A DNA stretch of 64,000 nt from Achromobacter ruhlandii (GTDB lineage: Bacteria > Pseudomonadota > Gammaproteobacteria > Burkholderiales > Burkholderiaceae_B): positions 1 through 64,000 of the forward strand of contig NZ_CADIJL010000005.1 of assembly GCF_902859695.1 (NCBI RefSeq), written 5' to 3'. The notes beneath the pieces are model-generated. The model did no database searches. It had not been told where the DNA came from and saw only the letters and a program-made list of their open reading frames with translations. How positions within the stretch are numbered: position 1 is the first letter of the stretch; each line of letters starts with the position of its first letter. The position numbers and the translations under genes were made by a program. Positions 53,130 to 61,087 of this stretch are shown here, piece by piece.

Positions 53130-54485
53130 ATGAGCGATTTCGATTGGGTGGTGCGCGGCAATATCGTCGATCCGCACGGCATCGTGGAAAACGGCTGGCT
53201 GGCCGTGCGGGACGGCAGGATCGCCGCGCGCGGCATCGGCGCGCCCCCCGCGGCGCGTGACAGCGTCGACGCCAGCGGGCAGTGGATCATCCCCGGCGTA
53301 GTCGACGGCCAGGTGCATTCCGGCAGCCAGGCCAACCAGGAAGGCCTGGGCTGGGCCTCGCGCGCCGCCGCCGCCGGCGGCGTCACGGTCATGGTCGACA
53401 TGCCCTACGACGATCCCGAGCCGGTCGCCTCGCGCCCGCACCTGGACGCCAAGATCGCCGAGGTCGAGCGCGACTGCCACGTGGACGTGGGGCTGTTCGG
53501 CACCCTGAACAAGGAACACGGCCTGGCGGCCGCCGCCGGCCTGATCGAAGGCGGCGTCTGTGCCTTCAAGTTCTCCACCTTCGAAGCCACCCCGGGCCGC
53601 TTCCCGCGCATCGAGGAAGACGACCTGTACGAGGCCTTCCGCCTGATCGCGCCGTCCGGCCTGGTGTGCGGCGTGCACAACCAGATGCAGGAGATGACGC
53701 GCAAGAACATCGCCCGCCTGATCGAGGCCGACGACACCGGCTGGGACGCCTTCATGCGCGCCCACACGCCGCTGATCGAGAACCTGGCCACCGCGCTGAT
53801 CTACGAGATCGGCGCCGAGACCGGCGCCCGCGCCCACGCGGTGCACGTGTCGACCTCGCGCGGCTTCGAGATCTGCAACATGTACCGCCGCAACGGCCAC
53901 CGCGCCAGCATCGAGACCTGCGTGCAGTACCTGATGCTGAACCACGAGGAGCACACGCGCCGCTTCGGCGCCAAGACCAAGCACTACCCGCCGATCCGTC
54001 CCAAGGCCGAGGTCGACCTGCTGTGGACCCACATCGCCAACGACGAATGCACCTTCGTGTCGTCGGATCACGTCAGCTGGGGCCTGGAGCGCAAGCAGAA
54101 CCCCAACGTCTTCAAGAACTCGTCCGGCGGCCCGGGCCTGGAAACGCTGCTGCCGGCCTTCTGGACCGGTTGCGAGGAACACGGCATCTCGCCGTCGATG
54201 GTGGTGCGCCAGCTGTGCGACAACCCCGCGCGCCACTTCCTGCTGGACGACCGCAAGGGCACGCTGGAGGTCGGCAAGGACGCCGACATCGTCATCCTGA
54301 CGCCGGAACGCCATGCCTACGATCCGTCCACCAGCCTGTCGGCGGTGCAATGGAGTTCGTTCGAGGGCCGCGAGTTCACCGTGCGCGTGGCCGGCACCTG
54401 GTGCCGCGGCCAGCAGGTCTATGATGGCCGCCGCATCGTCAACAACCCGGGCGACGGCCGCTTCCTGCGTCCGCGCAAGGTGTGA
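53130..54485 (+). CDS. Hydantoinase/dihydropyrimidinase-like amidohydrolase
   Basis: A 451-residue cyclic-amide hydrolase. The carbamylated-lysine candidate is Lys147 (AFKFST). Metal ligands are His183 (GVHNQ), His in the HAVHVST strand and Asp313 (SSDHVSW). The first motif is unusual: PGVVDG-Gln61-Val-His63, where typical members have His-x-His, so one ligand is replaced. It would open hydantoin propionate to N-carbamoylglutamate. ATG 53130 has GGAAGGGG upstream (ATG 53118 also in frame). It is followed by a carbamoylase, as in hydantoin pathways. Confidence 0.82.
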   Translation: MSDFDWVVRGNIVDPHGIVENGWLAVRDGRIAARGIGAPPAARDSVDASGQWIIPGVVDGQVHSGSQANQEGLGWASRAAAAGGVTVMVDMPYDDPEPVASRPHLDAKIAEVERDCHVDVGLFGTLNKEHGLAAAAGLIEGGVCAFKFSTFEATPGRFPRIEEDDLYEAFRLIAPSGLVCGVHNQMQEMTRKNIARLIEADDTGWDAFMRAHTPLIENLATALIYEIGAETGARAHAVHVSTSRGFEICNMYRRNGHRASIETCVQYLMLNHEEHTRRFGAKTKHYPPIRPKAEVDLLWTHIANDECTFVSSDHVSWGLERKQNPNVFKNSSGGPGLETLLPAFWTGCEEHGISPSMVVRQLCDNPARHFLLDDRKGTLEVGKDADIVILTPERHAYDPSTSLSAVQWSSFEGREFTVRVAGTWCRGQQVYDGRRIVNNPGDGRFLRPRKV

Positions 54486-54490
54486 ACGAC

Positions 54491-55753
54491 ATGGCCGTGT
54501 CCTTGCCCCCATTGAACGCCGAACGCCTCTGGTCGCGCGTCGAAACCCTGTCGCGCTACACCCTGCCCGACCAACCCTGGACCCGGCGCGCCTTTTCGCC
54601 GCTGTTCCTGCAAGCGCGCGAGTGGCTGCGCGGTGAATTCGAGGCCGCTGGCCTGGCCACCCGCCTGGACGCCGGCGGCAACCTCATCGGCACGCGCGCC
54701 GGCCGCAACGCGCACCGCAAGCCCATTGCCACCGGCTCGCACTGCGACACCGTGATGAGCGGCGGCCGCTTTGACGGCATCATCGGGGTCCTGGCCGGCA
54801 TCGAGGTCGCCCACACGATGCGGAAACACGGCATCGAACTGGAGCACCCGTTCGAGGTCATCGACTTCCTGTCGGAAGAACCCAGCGACTACGGCATCTC
54901 CTGCGTCGGCAGCCGCGCCCTGAGCGGCCAGTTGAGCGCCGACATGCTGGCCGCGCGCAACGCCGACGGCGAGACGCTGGCGCAGGGCATCGCCCGCATC
55001 GGCGGCGATCCGACCGCGCTGACCCAGCCCCTGCGCGGCCCGGACGGCACCGCCGCCTTCGTCGAACTGCACATCGAGCAAGGCCCCGTGCTGGAAAGCC
55101 GCCAGTTGCCCATCGGCGTGGTCACCAACATCGTCGGCATCCGCCGCGTGCTGATCACGGTGGAAGGCCAGCCCGATCACGCCGGCACCACGCCCATGGA
55201 CATCCGCCGCGACGCCCTGGTCGGCGCGGCCCGCATCATCGACGCCGCCAGCCGCCAGGCCAGCGCCGCCAGCGGCAAGCCGCACTACGTGGTCGCCACC
55301 GTCGGCAAGCTCGCCATGACGCCCAACGCCGCCAACGCCGTGCCCGGCCGCGTCGAGCTGACGCTGGAAATGCGCAGCGACAGCAACGCGGTGCTGGACG
55401 CCTTCCCCGAAACCCTGATGGCCGGCGTGGCCGCCGACCTGAAGGCGCTGCGCCTGACCGCCGGCTTCGTCCAGTTGAGCCGGGCCCAACCCACCGACTG
55501 CACGCCGCTGGTGATGGACGCGGTGCAGGCCGCCGCCGACCAGCTCGGCTACGCCAGCATGCGCCTGCCCAGCGGCGCCGGCCACGACGCCGTCTACATG
55601 GCGCCCACCGGCCCCATCGGCATGATCTTCATCCCCTGCCTGAACGGGCGCAGCCACTGCCCCGAGGAGTGGATCGAGCCGGCGCAGTTGCTGCACGGCA
55701 CCCGCGTGCTGTATCAGACCGTGCTGGAACTGGATCGCAGGTTGCGCGGCTAG
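54491..55753 (+). CDS. M20-type N-carbamoyl-amino-acid hydrolase
   Basis: A 420-residue zinc amidohydrolase of the hydantoinase/carbamoylase family. Metal and catalytic motifs are GSHCDTV (His84, Asp86), GGRFDGIIGV (Asp95), LSEEPSDYG (Glu129/130), ELHIEQGP (His194) and GRSHCPEEW near residue 385. It releases CO2 and NH3 from N-carbamoyl amino acids. Here N-carbamoyl-L-glutamate is the inferred substrate, giving glutamate. AAGGTG is eight bases before the ATG at 54491; a GTG at 54482 overlaps the hydantoinase stop. It converges on the next gene with a 3-base overlap. Confidence 0.88.
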   Translation: MAVSLPPLNAERLWSRVETLSRYTLPDQPWTRRAFSPLFLQAREWLRGEFEAAGLATRLDAGGNLIGTRAGRNAHRKPIATGSHCDTVMSGGRFDGIIGVLAGIEVAHTMRKHGIELEHPFEVIDFLSEEPSDYGISCVGSRALSGQLSADMLAARNADGETLAQGIARIGGDPTALTQPLRGPDGTAAFVELHIEQGPVLESRQLPIGVVTNIVGIRRVLITVEGQPDHAGTTPMDIRRDALVGAARIIDAASRQASAASGKPHYVVATVGKLAMTPNAANAVPGRVELTLEMRSDSNAVLDAFPETLMAGVAADLKALRLTAGFVQLSRAQPTDCTPLVMDAVQAAADQLGYASMRLPSGAGHDAVYMAPTGPIGMIFIPCLNGRSHCPEEWIEPAQLLHGTRVLYQTVLELDRRLRG

Positions 55754-56190
55754 CGCGGCGATCCAGCCGCCCCGCGCAGCACGCCGCGCACGGCCGCGGC
55801 GGCCAGCGCCAGCGGCAGCGCGATATCCCACTGGCCCAGGAACAACTCGAAGGTCGCCTCCCAGCGCGCCCAGGTGGCGCCGAATACCTGTGGGTCCGGC
55901 GGCCCGAGATAGATGGCGAGCAATGCGGCCACCGCGACGAGCACGGCGCGTCCAAGCGCCGGGAGACGGCTGCGCGCCAATCGCTCCGCCAGCGCCAGGG
56001 CCGCCGTCGCGGCCAGCCCAGCGAATGCCGCGTGCAGGAAGAAATCGACGCGCTCGTACATATAGGGCGCCTCGGGAATTTCCAACCCATAGCTGCCCGT
56101 GCGCAATTTGGCGGTCAGGCAGGCGCCGAACAAAGACGCGGTGGCGAAGAACAACAGGAAATCGCACAGGCGCGACAGGAATCTGGACAT
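55750..56190 (-). CDS. Small four-helix membrane protein, unknown function
   Basis: A 146-residue protein with hydrophobic stretches at about residues 9-28, 50-70, 80-98 and 118-138. SRLCDFLLFFATASLFGACLTAKLR at its start is Cys-containing but has no lipobox. I do not recognise the family. It overlaps the carbamoylase end in convergent orientation and is divergent from the esterase gene at 56309. ATG 56190 is chosen because upstream sequence in this frame is poor and overlaps the divergent promoter. Confidence 0.6.
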   Translation of the reverse strand: MSRFLSRLCDFLLFFATASLFGACLTAKLRTGSYGLEIPEAPYMYERVDFFLHAAFAGLAATAALALAERLARSRLPALGRAVLVAVAALLAIYLGPPDPQVFGATWARWEATFELFLGQWDIALPLALAAAAVRGVLRGAAGSPR

Positions 56191-56308
56191 GCGTGATGGT
56201 CGGGAGACAGCGGGCAGCCCACAGCATGCCACAGAGCCGCCCCGCGTCGCCCACGCATGCGCCGGCCGGGCTACATTACCCGGCATCCCGACCACCCGCG
56301 CCACCGCC

Positions 56309-57175
56309 ATGTCCGCCCTCCGCCTGTTCTGCCTGCTTGCGCTGCTCTGCCTGCCGCCCGGTTTGGCGTCGGCCGTCACGCTCACGGACCAGCGTTACGG
56401 TCCGGACGCCGCGCAAATGGCCGACGTCTATCTGCCCGCCGCGCCCGCCGCGCCCGGCGCGCCGCTTGCCCCGATCCTGGTGCTGGTGCATGGCGGCTCC
56501 TGGCTGCAGGGCGACAAGTCAGAACCCGATTTCATCCGGGACAAGCTGGCGCGCTGGCTGCCGCTGGGCTTCGTGGTCGTCTCCGTCAATACCCGCCTGC
56601 TGCCCGACGCGGGACCGCGGGAACAGGCCGGCGACCTGGGCCTGGCCCTCGCCTGGATCCAGCGCCAGGCCGCCGCCTGGCGGGCCGATCCGGCGCGCAT
56701 CCTGCTCATGGGCCACTCCTCGGGCGGCCATCTGCTGGCACTGCTGGCAGCCGACGCCCCGCTGCGCGAACGCACCGGCGCCCGGCCCTGGCTGGCCAAC
56801 ATCATCCTGGACGGCACGCCCTTCGACCTGCCGCGCGTCATGGCCGCCGAGCACGCGCCGTTCTATGACAAGGCATTCGGCAGCGATCCGGCCTATTGGC
56901 GCGCCGCCTCGCCCGCCGCGCAACTGAGCGGCCCCAATCCGCCGACGCTGCTGGTCTGCTCGTCCTTGCGGCCGCAGTCGTGCCAGCGTTCGCGCGACTA
57001 TGCGCAGCGGTTGATCGAGCACGGCGGCCAGGCGCAGGTGCTGCCGGTGGCGCGCAATCACGGGCAAATCAATACCGATGTCGGCGGCGACAACGAACAG
57101 ACCCGGGCGATCATCGCATTCATCGATGCGCAATTGCGGCGCCAGCCCGCCCGCGCGGACACCCATGGACAATAG
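56309..57175 (+). CDS. Exported alpha/beta-hydrolase esterase (BD-FAE-like)
   Basis: A 288-residue hydrolase with a Sec signal peptide (about 1-22, LASA-VT). VLVHGGSWLQGDK is the HGG oxyanion motif, MGHSSGGHLLALL the nucleophile elbow, and ARNHGQIN the probable catalytic His region. It resembles hormone-sensitive-lipase/feruloyl-esterase-like enzymes acting on small esters. Its stop region overlaps the M48 peptidase by 11 bases, suggesting co-translation. Confidence 0.85.
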   Translation: MSALRLFCLLALLCLPPGLASAVTLTDQRYGPDAAQMADVYLPAAPAAPGAPLAPILVLVHGGSWLQGDKSEPDFIRDKLARWLPLGFVVVSVNTRLLPDAGPREQAGDLGLALAWIQRQAAAWRADPARILLMGHSSGGHLLALLAADAPLRERTGARPWLANIILDGTPFDLPRVMAAEHAPFYDKAFGSDPAYWRAASPAAQLSGPNPPTLLVCSSLRPQSCQRSRDYAQRLIEHGGQAQVLPVARNHGQINTDVGGDNEQTRAIIAFIDAQLRRQPARADTHGQ

Positions 57176-58976
57176 ACGGGCAAACCCGCAACGCTGGCGC
57201 ATCGGCGCCTGGCTGGCCTTGGGCGACGGCGTGCTGCTGGCCGGCGGCGCGGCGCTGTGCGCGCTGCCGCTGCTGGCCTGGGCGCTGCTGCCGGGCGCGG
57301 CCGCCCTGGCGGGCGTGGCGCTCACGCTGCCCGCGCTCGTGTCCGGCGTCATCATGCTCAGGACGCCGTTCAGCGCCGCCCCCGACACCCGCGAGGAAGG
57401 CCTGCCGCTGCGGCCTGACGACGCGCCCGGCCTGTTCGAAGCGCTCGACGGCATTCGCGACGCGATGGCCGCGCCGCCGCTGGATGCGATCTATCTCGAC
57501 GGCGAATTCAACGCCGCCATCCGCCAGCACCGCAGGCTGGGCGGCAAGACCCGCAACGTCCTGTGGCTGGGGCTGCCGCTGCTCGACATGCTGTCGCCAT
57601 CGGCCTGCCGCGCCATCCTGGCGCATGAATACGCCCACATCGCGCAACGTCATGGCCGCTACGCCAGCCGCGTGTATTTCGCGCGCCTGCAATGGCAGGA
57701 AGTCGCCCGCCGGCTGGACCGGCGCCGGCGCCTGTCCAGCGCGCCGCTGCGGCTGTTCGTGGCCTGGTACGTGCCGCGCTTCCTGGCGGTCAGCCTGGAC
57801 TTCGCCCGGCAGTGCGAAGTCCAGGCCGATGCCGAAGCCGCGCGCGTCTGCGGCCAGCCCGCCATGGCCGAGGCGCTGTCGGCCATGGCGCTGCAATGGC
57901 GGGCGTTGCGCGACGCCTGGCCGGCGCTGCTCGCCGCCAGCGATCCGCCGCGGCCCTACGCGGCGTTGGCGGCGCGGGACGCGCTGGCCGCGCCTGCCGA
58001 CGAAGCCGAAGCCCGCGTCTGGCTGCACGCCGCCCTCTGCGCCACGACCGGCGACGGCGATACACACCCGTCACTGGCGGATCGCCTGGCCGCGCTGGCG
58101 GCCGATCCGGCCCGGCCGTTGCCGTGGCGCCGCGCCGCCCCCACCGCCGCGCAGGCCTGGTTGTCCGGCCAGCGCGCGTCCCTGGCGGCCCGGCTCGACG
58201 CGTGCTGCGCGGCGCAATCGGCTGACGAGGCCGCGCAGGTCCGCCAGGAGCGGGAAGCGCTCACCGCCCAGTACCACGACCTGCTGCGCAAACGCCGCAT
58301 CCGCGCCTTGTCGGCCGACGAGACCGCGCGCTGCGCCTGGTTGCGGGGCACCCTGGACGACGACGTCGCGGGCGCCGCCCTGCTGGCCGAAGACGGGCTG
58401 CGGCTGGCGCCCGGCCATCCCGCCCTGCTGGCCCAATTGGCGCGCTGCCGCCAGCGCGAGGGGCATCCACGGGAAGCCGCGGACCTCTGGCTTCGCGTCG
58501 CGGACCACGCCGGCCCGGAACAACTGCCCAGCCTGCGCCAGCTCAGCCTGGCGGCCCTGCGCGCGGGCGACCACGCACTGGCCGAGGACTACCGCCGCCG
58601 GGCCGACGCCCTGCAGCAATCCCCCCCGCGCGCGGACGCGGCGGACGGCTACCATCCGCACGACCTGTCGCCCGCCGAGCTCGGCAAGCTGGCCGACACG
58701 CTCGACCCGTTGCTGCGCATCGCCACCGGCGCCTGGCTGCTGCGCCCGGCCGCCGGCGGCCGCTATCGGCTGCTGGTGCTGGCGCGCGATGCCGCCCTGC
58801 TGCGCCTCATCGGCCGCCTCACCGGCGAACCCAGCTACCTGCGGCGCGACTGCGAACAACTGCTGGGCCGGCTGCTGCCGCGCCTGCGCCTGGACGTGGA
58901 GGCCGACATCATGGCCGCCGGCGATCCCCGGCTGGCGTGGTGCGTCGAGCAGGCGCGCGTGCGCCGTCCCGCCTGA
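57165..58976 (+). CDS. M48-family membrane metallopeptidase with long C-terminal region
   Basis: A 603-residue protein. Two hydrophobic helices occur at about 16-38 and 42-64, followed by the M48 catalytic domain with the zinc motif HEYAH (ILAHEYAHIAQRH, near residue 152) and the downstream Glu in QCEVQADAEAA. After about residue 260 the sequence is Ala/Arg/Leu-rich helical, perhaps TPR-like (EDGLRLAPGHPALLAQLARC). M48 enzymes such as HtpX or BepA act in envelope quality control. The start overlaps the esterase gene end. Specific substrate unknown. Confidence 0.85.
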   Translation: MDNRRANPQRWRIGAWLALGDGVLLAGGAALCALPLLAWALLPGAAALAGVALTLPALVSGVIMLRTPFSAAPDTREEGLPLRPDDAPGLFEALDGIRDAMAAPPLDAIYLDGEFNAAIRQHRRLGGKTRNVLWLGLPLLDMLSPSACRAILAHEYAHIAQRHGRYASRVYFARLQWQEVARRLDRRRRLSSAPLRLFVAWYVPRFLAVSLDFARQCEVQADAEAARVCGQPAMAEALSAMALQWRALRDAWPALLAASDPPRPYAALAARDALAAPADEAEARVWLHAALCATTGDGDTHPSLADRLAALAADPARPLPWRRAAPTAAQAWLSGQRASLAARLDACCAAQSADEAAQVRQEREALTAQYHDLLRKRRIRALSADETARCAWLRGTLDDDVAGAALLAEDGLRLAPGHPALLAQLARCRQREGHPREAADLWLRVADHAGPEQLPSLRQLSLAALRAGDHALAEDYRRRADALQQSPPRADAADGYHPHDLSPAELGKLADTLDPLLRIATGAWLLRPAAGGRYRLLVLARDAALLRLIGRLTGEPSYLRRDCEQLLGRLLPRLRLDVEADIMAAGDPRLAWCVEQARVRRPA

Positions 58977-59141
58977 CGTCCACCTGAAGCCCGACTGACA
59001 CGCGGGGCGCTTTGCAACTTTCCGCCCGGCGCGCGGTCGATTCACCACACCACACCACGCCCTCCGGCAGGCCGGCGGTCGCCACCTCCCCCCGGCAGGC
59101 GCGTGAACGGCAATCGGCCCGACCAGGCAAAGGCACCCGCG

Positions 59142-60194
59142 ATGCGTTCTCTTTCCTCCCCCTTCCGTGGCGGCGCCCTGCCCGCCGCCGCGCGCTGGCG
59201 CTACGCCGCCTGCCTGCCGCTGATGCTGCTGTGCGCCCAGGCGCTGGCCGCGCCGCGGCAGTGCGACACGCCGCCGCCCGGCCCGCGCGATCTGGAAGGC
59301 ACCGGCTACTACACCGACGCCGCCCACTCGAAGATCGACCCCGCGCTGCAGGCCCGCAACCAGGCCCAGACCCAGCCCCTGAACGACTACGCCCGGCGCA
59401 TCGCCGACCTGTCGGACGCCTACCTGGCCGACGGCGATACCGCCGCCGGCCGCTGCGCGCTGACCTGGCTGGCGGCGTGGGCCGGCGACGGCGCCATGCT
59501 CGGCCGCATGATCCACGGCAACAACGACCAGGCCGACTACCTGCGCCAATGGACCCACGGCGCCGCCGCGCTGGCCTATCTGAAGACGCTGCCGCTGGCC
59601 ACGCCGGCGCAACGCGGCATCATCGGGCCCTGGCTCGAACAGCTGTCGCGCGCCAACCTCGCTTACTGGGACGACCCCCGGCACAAACGTAACAACCACT
59701 ACTACTGGACCGGCGTCGGCATCCTGGCCACCGCCATCGCCAACAACGACGCCGGCCTGCGCCACAGCGCGCAGGCGATCTACCGTAAAGGCGTCGATGA
59801 CATCCAGGCCGACGGCAGCCTGCCCATGGAAATGGCGCGCGGCGCCCGCGCGCTGCACTATCACGACTACGCCGCCGCGCCGCTGGTGATGATGGCGCAG
59901 CTCGCCAATGAAAGCGGCCAGGACTGGTATGCGTACCGCGAAGGCGCGCTGGGCCGGCTGGCGCGGCGCGTGGCCGACGGCTACCGCGACAGCGCCTGGT
60001 TCGCCCAACAGGCCGGCGTGGCGCAGCAGGACCGCCAACCGCATGGCTTCAGCGGCTGGATCGAGTTCTACCGCCTGCACGCGCCCGACACGCCGGCCTT
60101 CGCCGCCCTGCATGCCGCCGGCCCCTTCGACGATCCCCGCCTGGGCGGCAACCTGACCCTGATGGCCGCCCAGGGCATCGTGCCGCGGCACTGA
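59142..60194 (+). CDS. PL5-like alginate lyase, exported
   Basis: A 350-residue protein with a Sec signal peptide (ending ALA-AP near residue 36 of the ATG-59142 form). NNHYYWTG and DGSLPMEMARGARALHYHDYA match the AlgL (PL5) active-site segments, including the His and Arg/Tyr of the catalytic groove. AlgL cleaves alginate by beta-elimination in the periplasm. AAAGG precedes the ATG; a GTG at 59103 is less likely. No alginate biosynthesis genes are in the window, so the natural substrate may be another uronate polymer. Confidence 0.85.
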   Translation: MRSLSSPFRGGALPAAARWRYAACLPLMLLCAQALAAPRQCDTPPPGPRDLEGTGYYTDAAHSKIDPALQARNQAQTQPLNDYARRIADLSDAYLADGDTAAGRCALTWLAAWAGDGAMLGRMIHGNNDQADYLRQWTHGAAALAYLKTLPLATPAQRGIIGPWLEQLSRANLAYWDDPRHKRNNHYYWTGVGILATAIANNDAGLRHSAQAIYRKGVDDIQADGSLPMEMARGARALHYHDYAAAPLVMMAQLANESGQDWYAYREGALGRLARRVADGYRDSAWFAQQAGVAQQDRQPHGFSGWIEFYRLHAPDTPAFAALHAAGPFDDPRLGGNLTLMAAQGIVPRH

Positions 60195-60300
60195 TATCGA
60201 CCCGCCCGGTGGAGGATGCCGCCGGGCCGCGTCAGGCGTAAACTCAATTCATACCCATATGCTGCATGCGGCCGCCGAGGGGCAGCCGCCGGAGATCACC

Positions 60301-60468
60301 ATGCGTACCACCGCCACTCGCGCACTCGCCTTGCTGGCCGCCTTGCTGATACTGGGCGGCTGTTCCTCCCTGGGCCCCGGCGGCCCGCCGCACCCGGGCG
60401 CGGCCAACCCCTACAGCAGCGGCGGCTTCCGCGACGCCGGCCCGAACTATCCCGACACCGGTCCCTGA
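60301..60468 (+). CDS. Very small lipoprotein
   Basis: A 55-residue protein with a classic lipoprotein signal (LLAALLILGGC, lipobox LGGC at about 18-21). A 34-residue Gly/Pro/Ser/Tyr-rich mature tail follows (GPGGPPHPGAANPYSSG within it). GGAG lies before the ATG. The 3' end overlaps the end of a convergent small gene by about 20 bases. It is probably an outer-membrane lipoprotein of unknown role. Confidence 0.65.
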   Translation: MRTTATRALALLAALLILGGCSSLGPGGPPHPGAANPYSSGGFRDAGPNYPDTGP

Positions 60469-60707
60469 GCGCCCTGGCCGGCGGCCACGCCCAACGCGGC
60501 CGCCGGATCGTTCGCCAGCCTGAACCAGCGTTGCACGCGCTGCCAATGCGCGTCGCCGTAAAGCCGGCGAAAGCGCAGATTCTCTTCGGTCTGCGGGTCC
60601 GCCATCGCCGCCAGGCGCTGCGCGATGAAGGTCGGGGTCAGCGCAATGCCGCAGTCGACCGTGATGCAGCGATGCCATTGCGCGTAGGTGTCAGGGATCA
60701 CGCTCAT
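60447..60707 (-). CDS. Conserved-looking small protein downstream of the L36 paralogue
   Basis: An 86-residue protein opening MSVIPDTYAQWHRCITVDCGI, without membrane or signal segments. It has two cysteines and several histidines in the first 20 residues. I do not recognise a named family. A good CCCGGAG site precedes the ATG at 60707, and it follows the L36 gene by 30 bases on the same strand, so it is probably in the same Zur-controlled unit. A role in zinc limitation is inference from position. Confidence 0.65.
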   Translation of the reverse strand: MSVIPDTYAQWHRCITVDCGIALTPTFIAQRLAAMADPQTEENLRFRRLYGDAHWQRVQRWFRLANDPAAALGVAAGQGAQGPVSG

Positions 60708-60737
60708 TGCTCCGGGTCATCGGATGAAGGCGCGCGC

Positions 60738-60878
60738 CTATTTGTGCTTGGCCCCGCCCTGGCGTGCCTTGAAGCGCGGATTGGATTTGCAGATCACATA
60801 GATGCGTCCGCGGCGCTTGACCACCTGGCAGTCGCGGTGGCGGGTCTTGGCGTCTTTGAGGGAGGAAAGGACTTTCAT
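60738..60878 (-). CDS. rpmJ2: Ribosomal protein L36 paralogue, zinc-free type
   Basis: A 46-residue basic protein, [20 protein letters not shown] and [21 protein letters not shown] in sequence. It matches the long L36 form (YkgO type) that lacks the complete CxxC...CxxxxH zinc site of the standard 38-residue L36. Such paralogues replace the zinc-binding form when zinc is scarce and are typically Zur-repressed. A Zur-like palindrome lies 58 bases upstream. No L31 paralogue (YkgM) is adjacent. CCGGAG precedes the ATG. Confidence 0.92.
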   Translation of the reverse strand: MKVLSSLKDAKTRHRDCQVVKRRGRIYVICKSNPRFKARQGGAKHK

Positions 60879-60935
60879 GCGGACTCCGGCAATGGGCAAA
60901 GGGAAAACCGACCGCGCGCAGCGCGGGTCAACGCA

Positions 60936-60954
60936 AATGATATGTAATAACATT
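60936..60954. promoter_or_regulatory. Zur-box-like palindrome upstream of the L36 paralogue
   Basis: AATGATATGTAATAACATT is a 19-base palindrome with one mismatch, closely resembling the Zur consensus AATGTTAT-N3-ATAACATT. It sits in the promoter region of the zinc-free L36 gene, the gene class normally repressed by Zur. It lies about 150 bases from the GntR start and is unlikely to act on it. Confidence 0.75.
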
Positions 60955-61011
60955 GCTTTTGTCACGCAAAGCCGGGCAGTGACGCTTGCGCCAGGATCAG
61001 ACGGAAGGTAA

Positions 61012-61023
61012 ATTGTTGACAAT
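61012..61023. promoter_or_regulatory. GntR-type operator 1
   Basis: ATTGTTGACAAT is a perfect palindrome (ATTGT-N2-ACAAT) about 60 bases before the GntR start. FadR/FCD-type GntR proteins commonly bind such TTGT/ACAA repeats. A second site with the same arms overlaps the start codon. Confidence 0.6.
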
Positions 61024-61073
61024 CAATCGCTAACGCGCGATTTGAACCGGTTTTTCACCGGAAAAATCATCAG

Positions 61074-61087
61074 ATTGTTGACACAAT
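61074..61087. promoter_or_regulatory. GntR-type operator 2 overlapping the start codon
   Basis: ATTGTTGACACAAT (ATTGT-N4-ACAAT) repeats the arms of the site at 61012, with a centre distance of about 63 bases (six turns). Its last bases are the AT of the GntR ATG (61086), which fits tight negative autoregulation. Between the two sites is another inverted repeat, TTTTTC-N4-GAAAAA (61051-61066). Confidence 0.6.

Noticed and set aside
58071-60191. A 706-codon minus-strand frame over the M48 peptidase and alginate lyase genes
   Set aside because: Composition is that of an antisense shadow, and both plus-strand genes have clear catalytic motifs.
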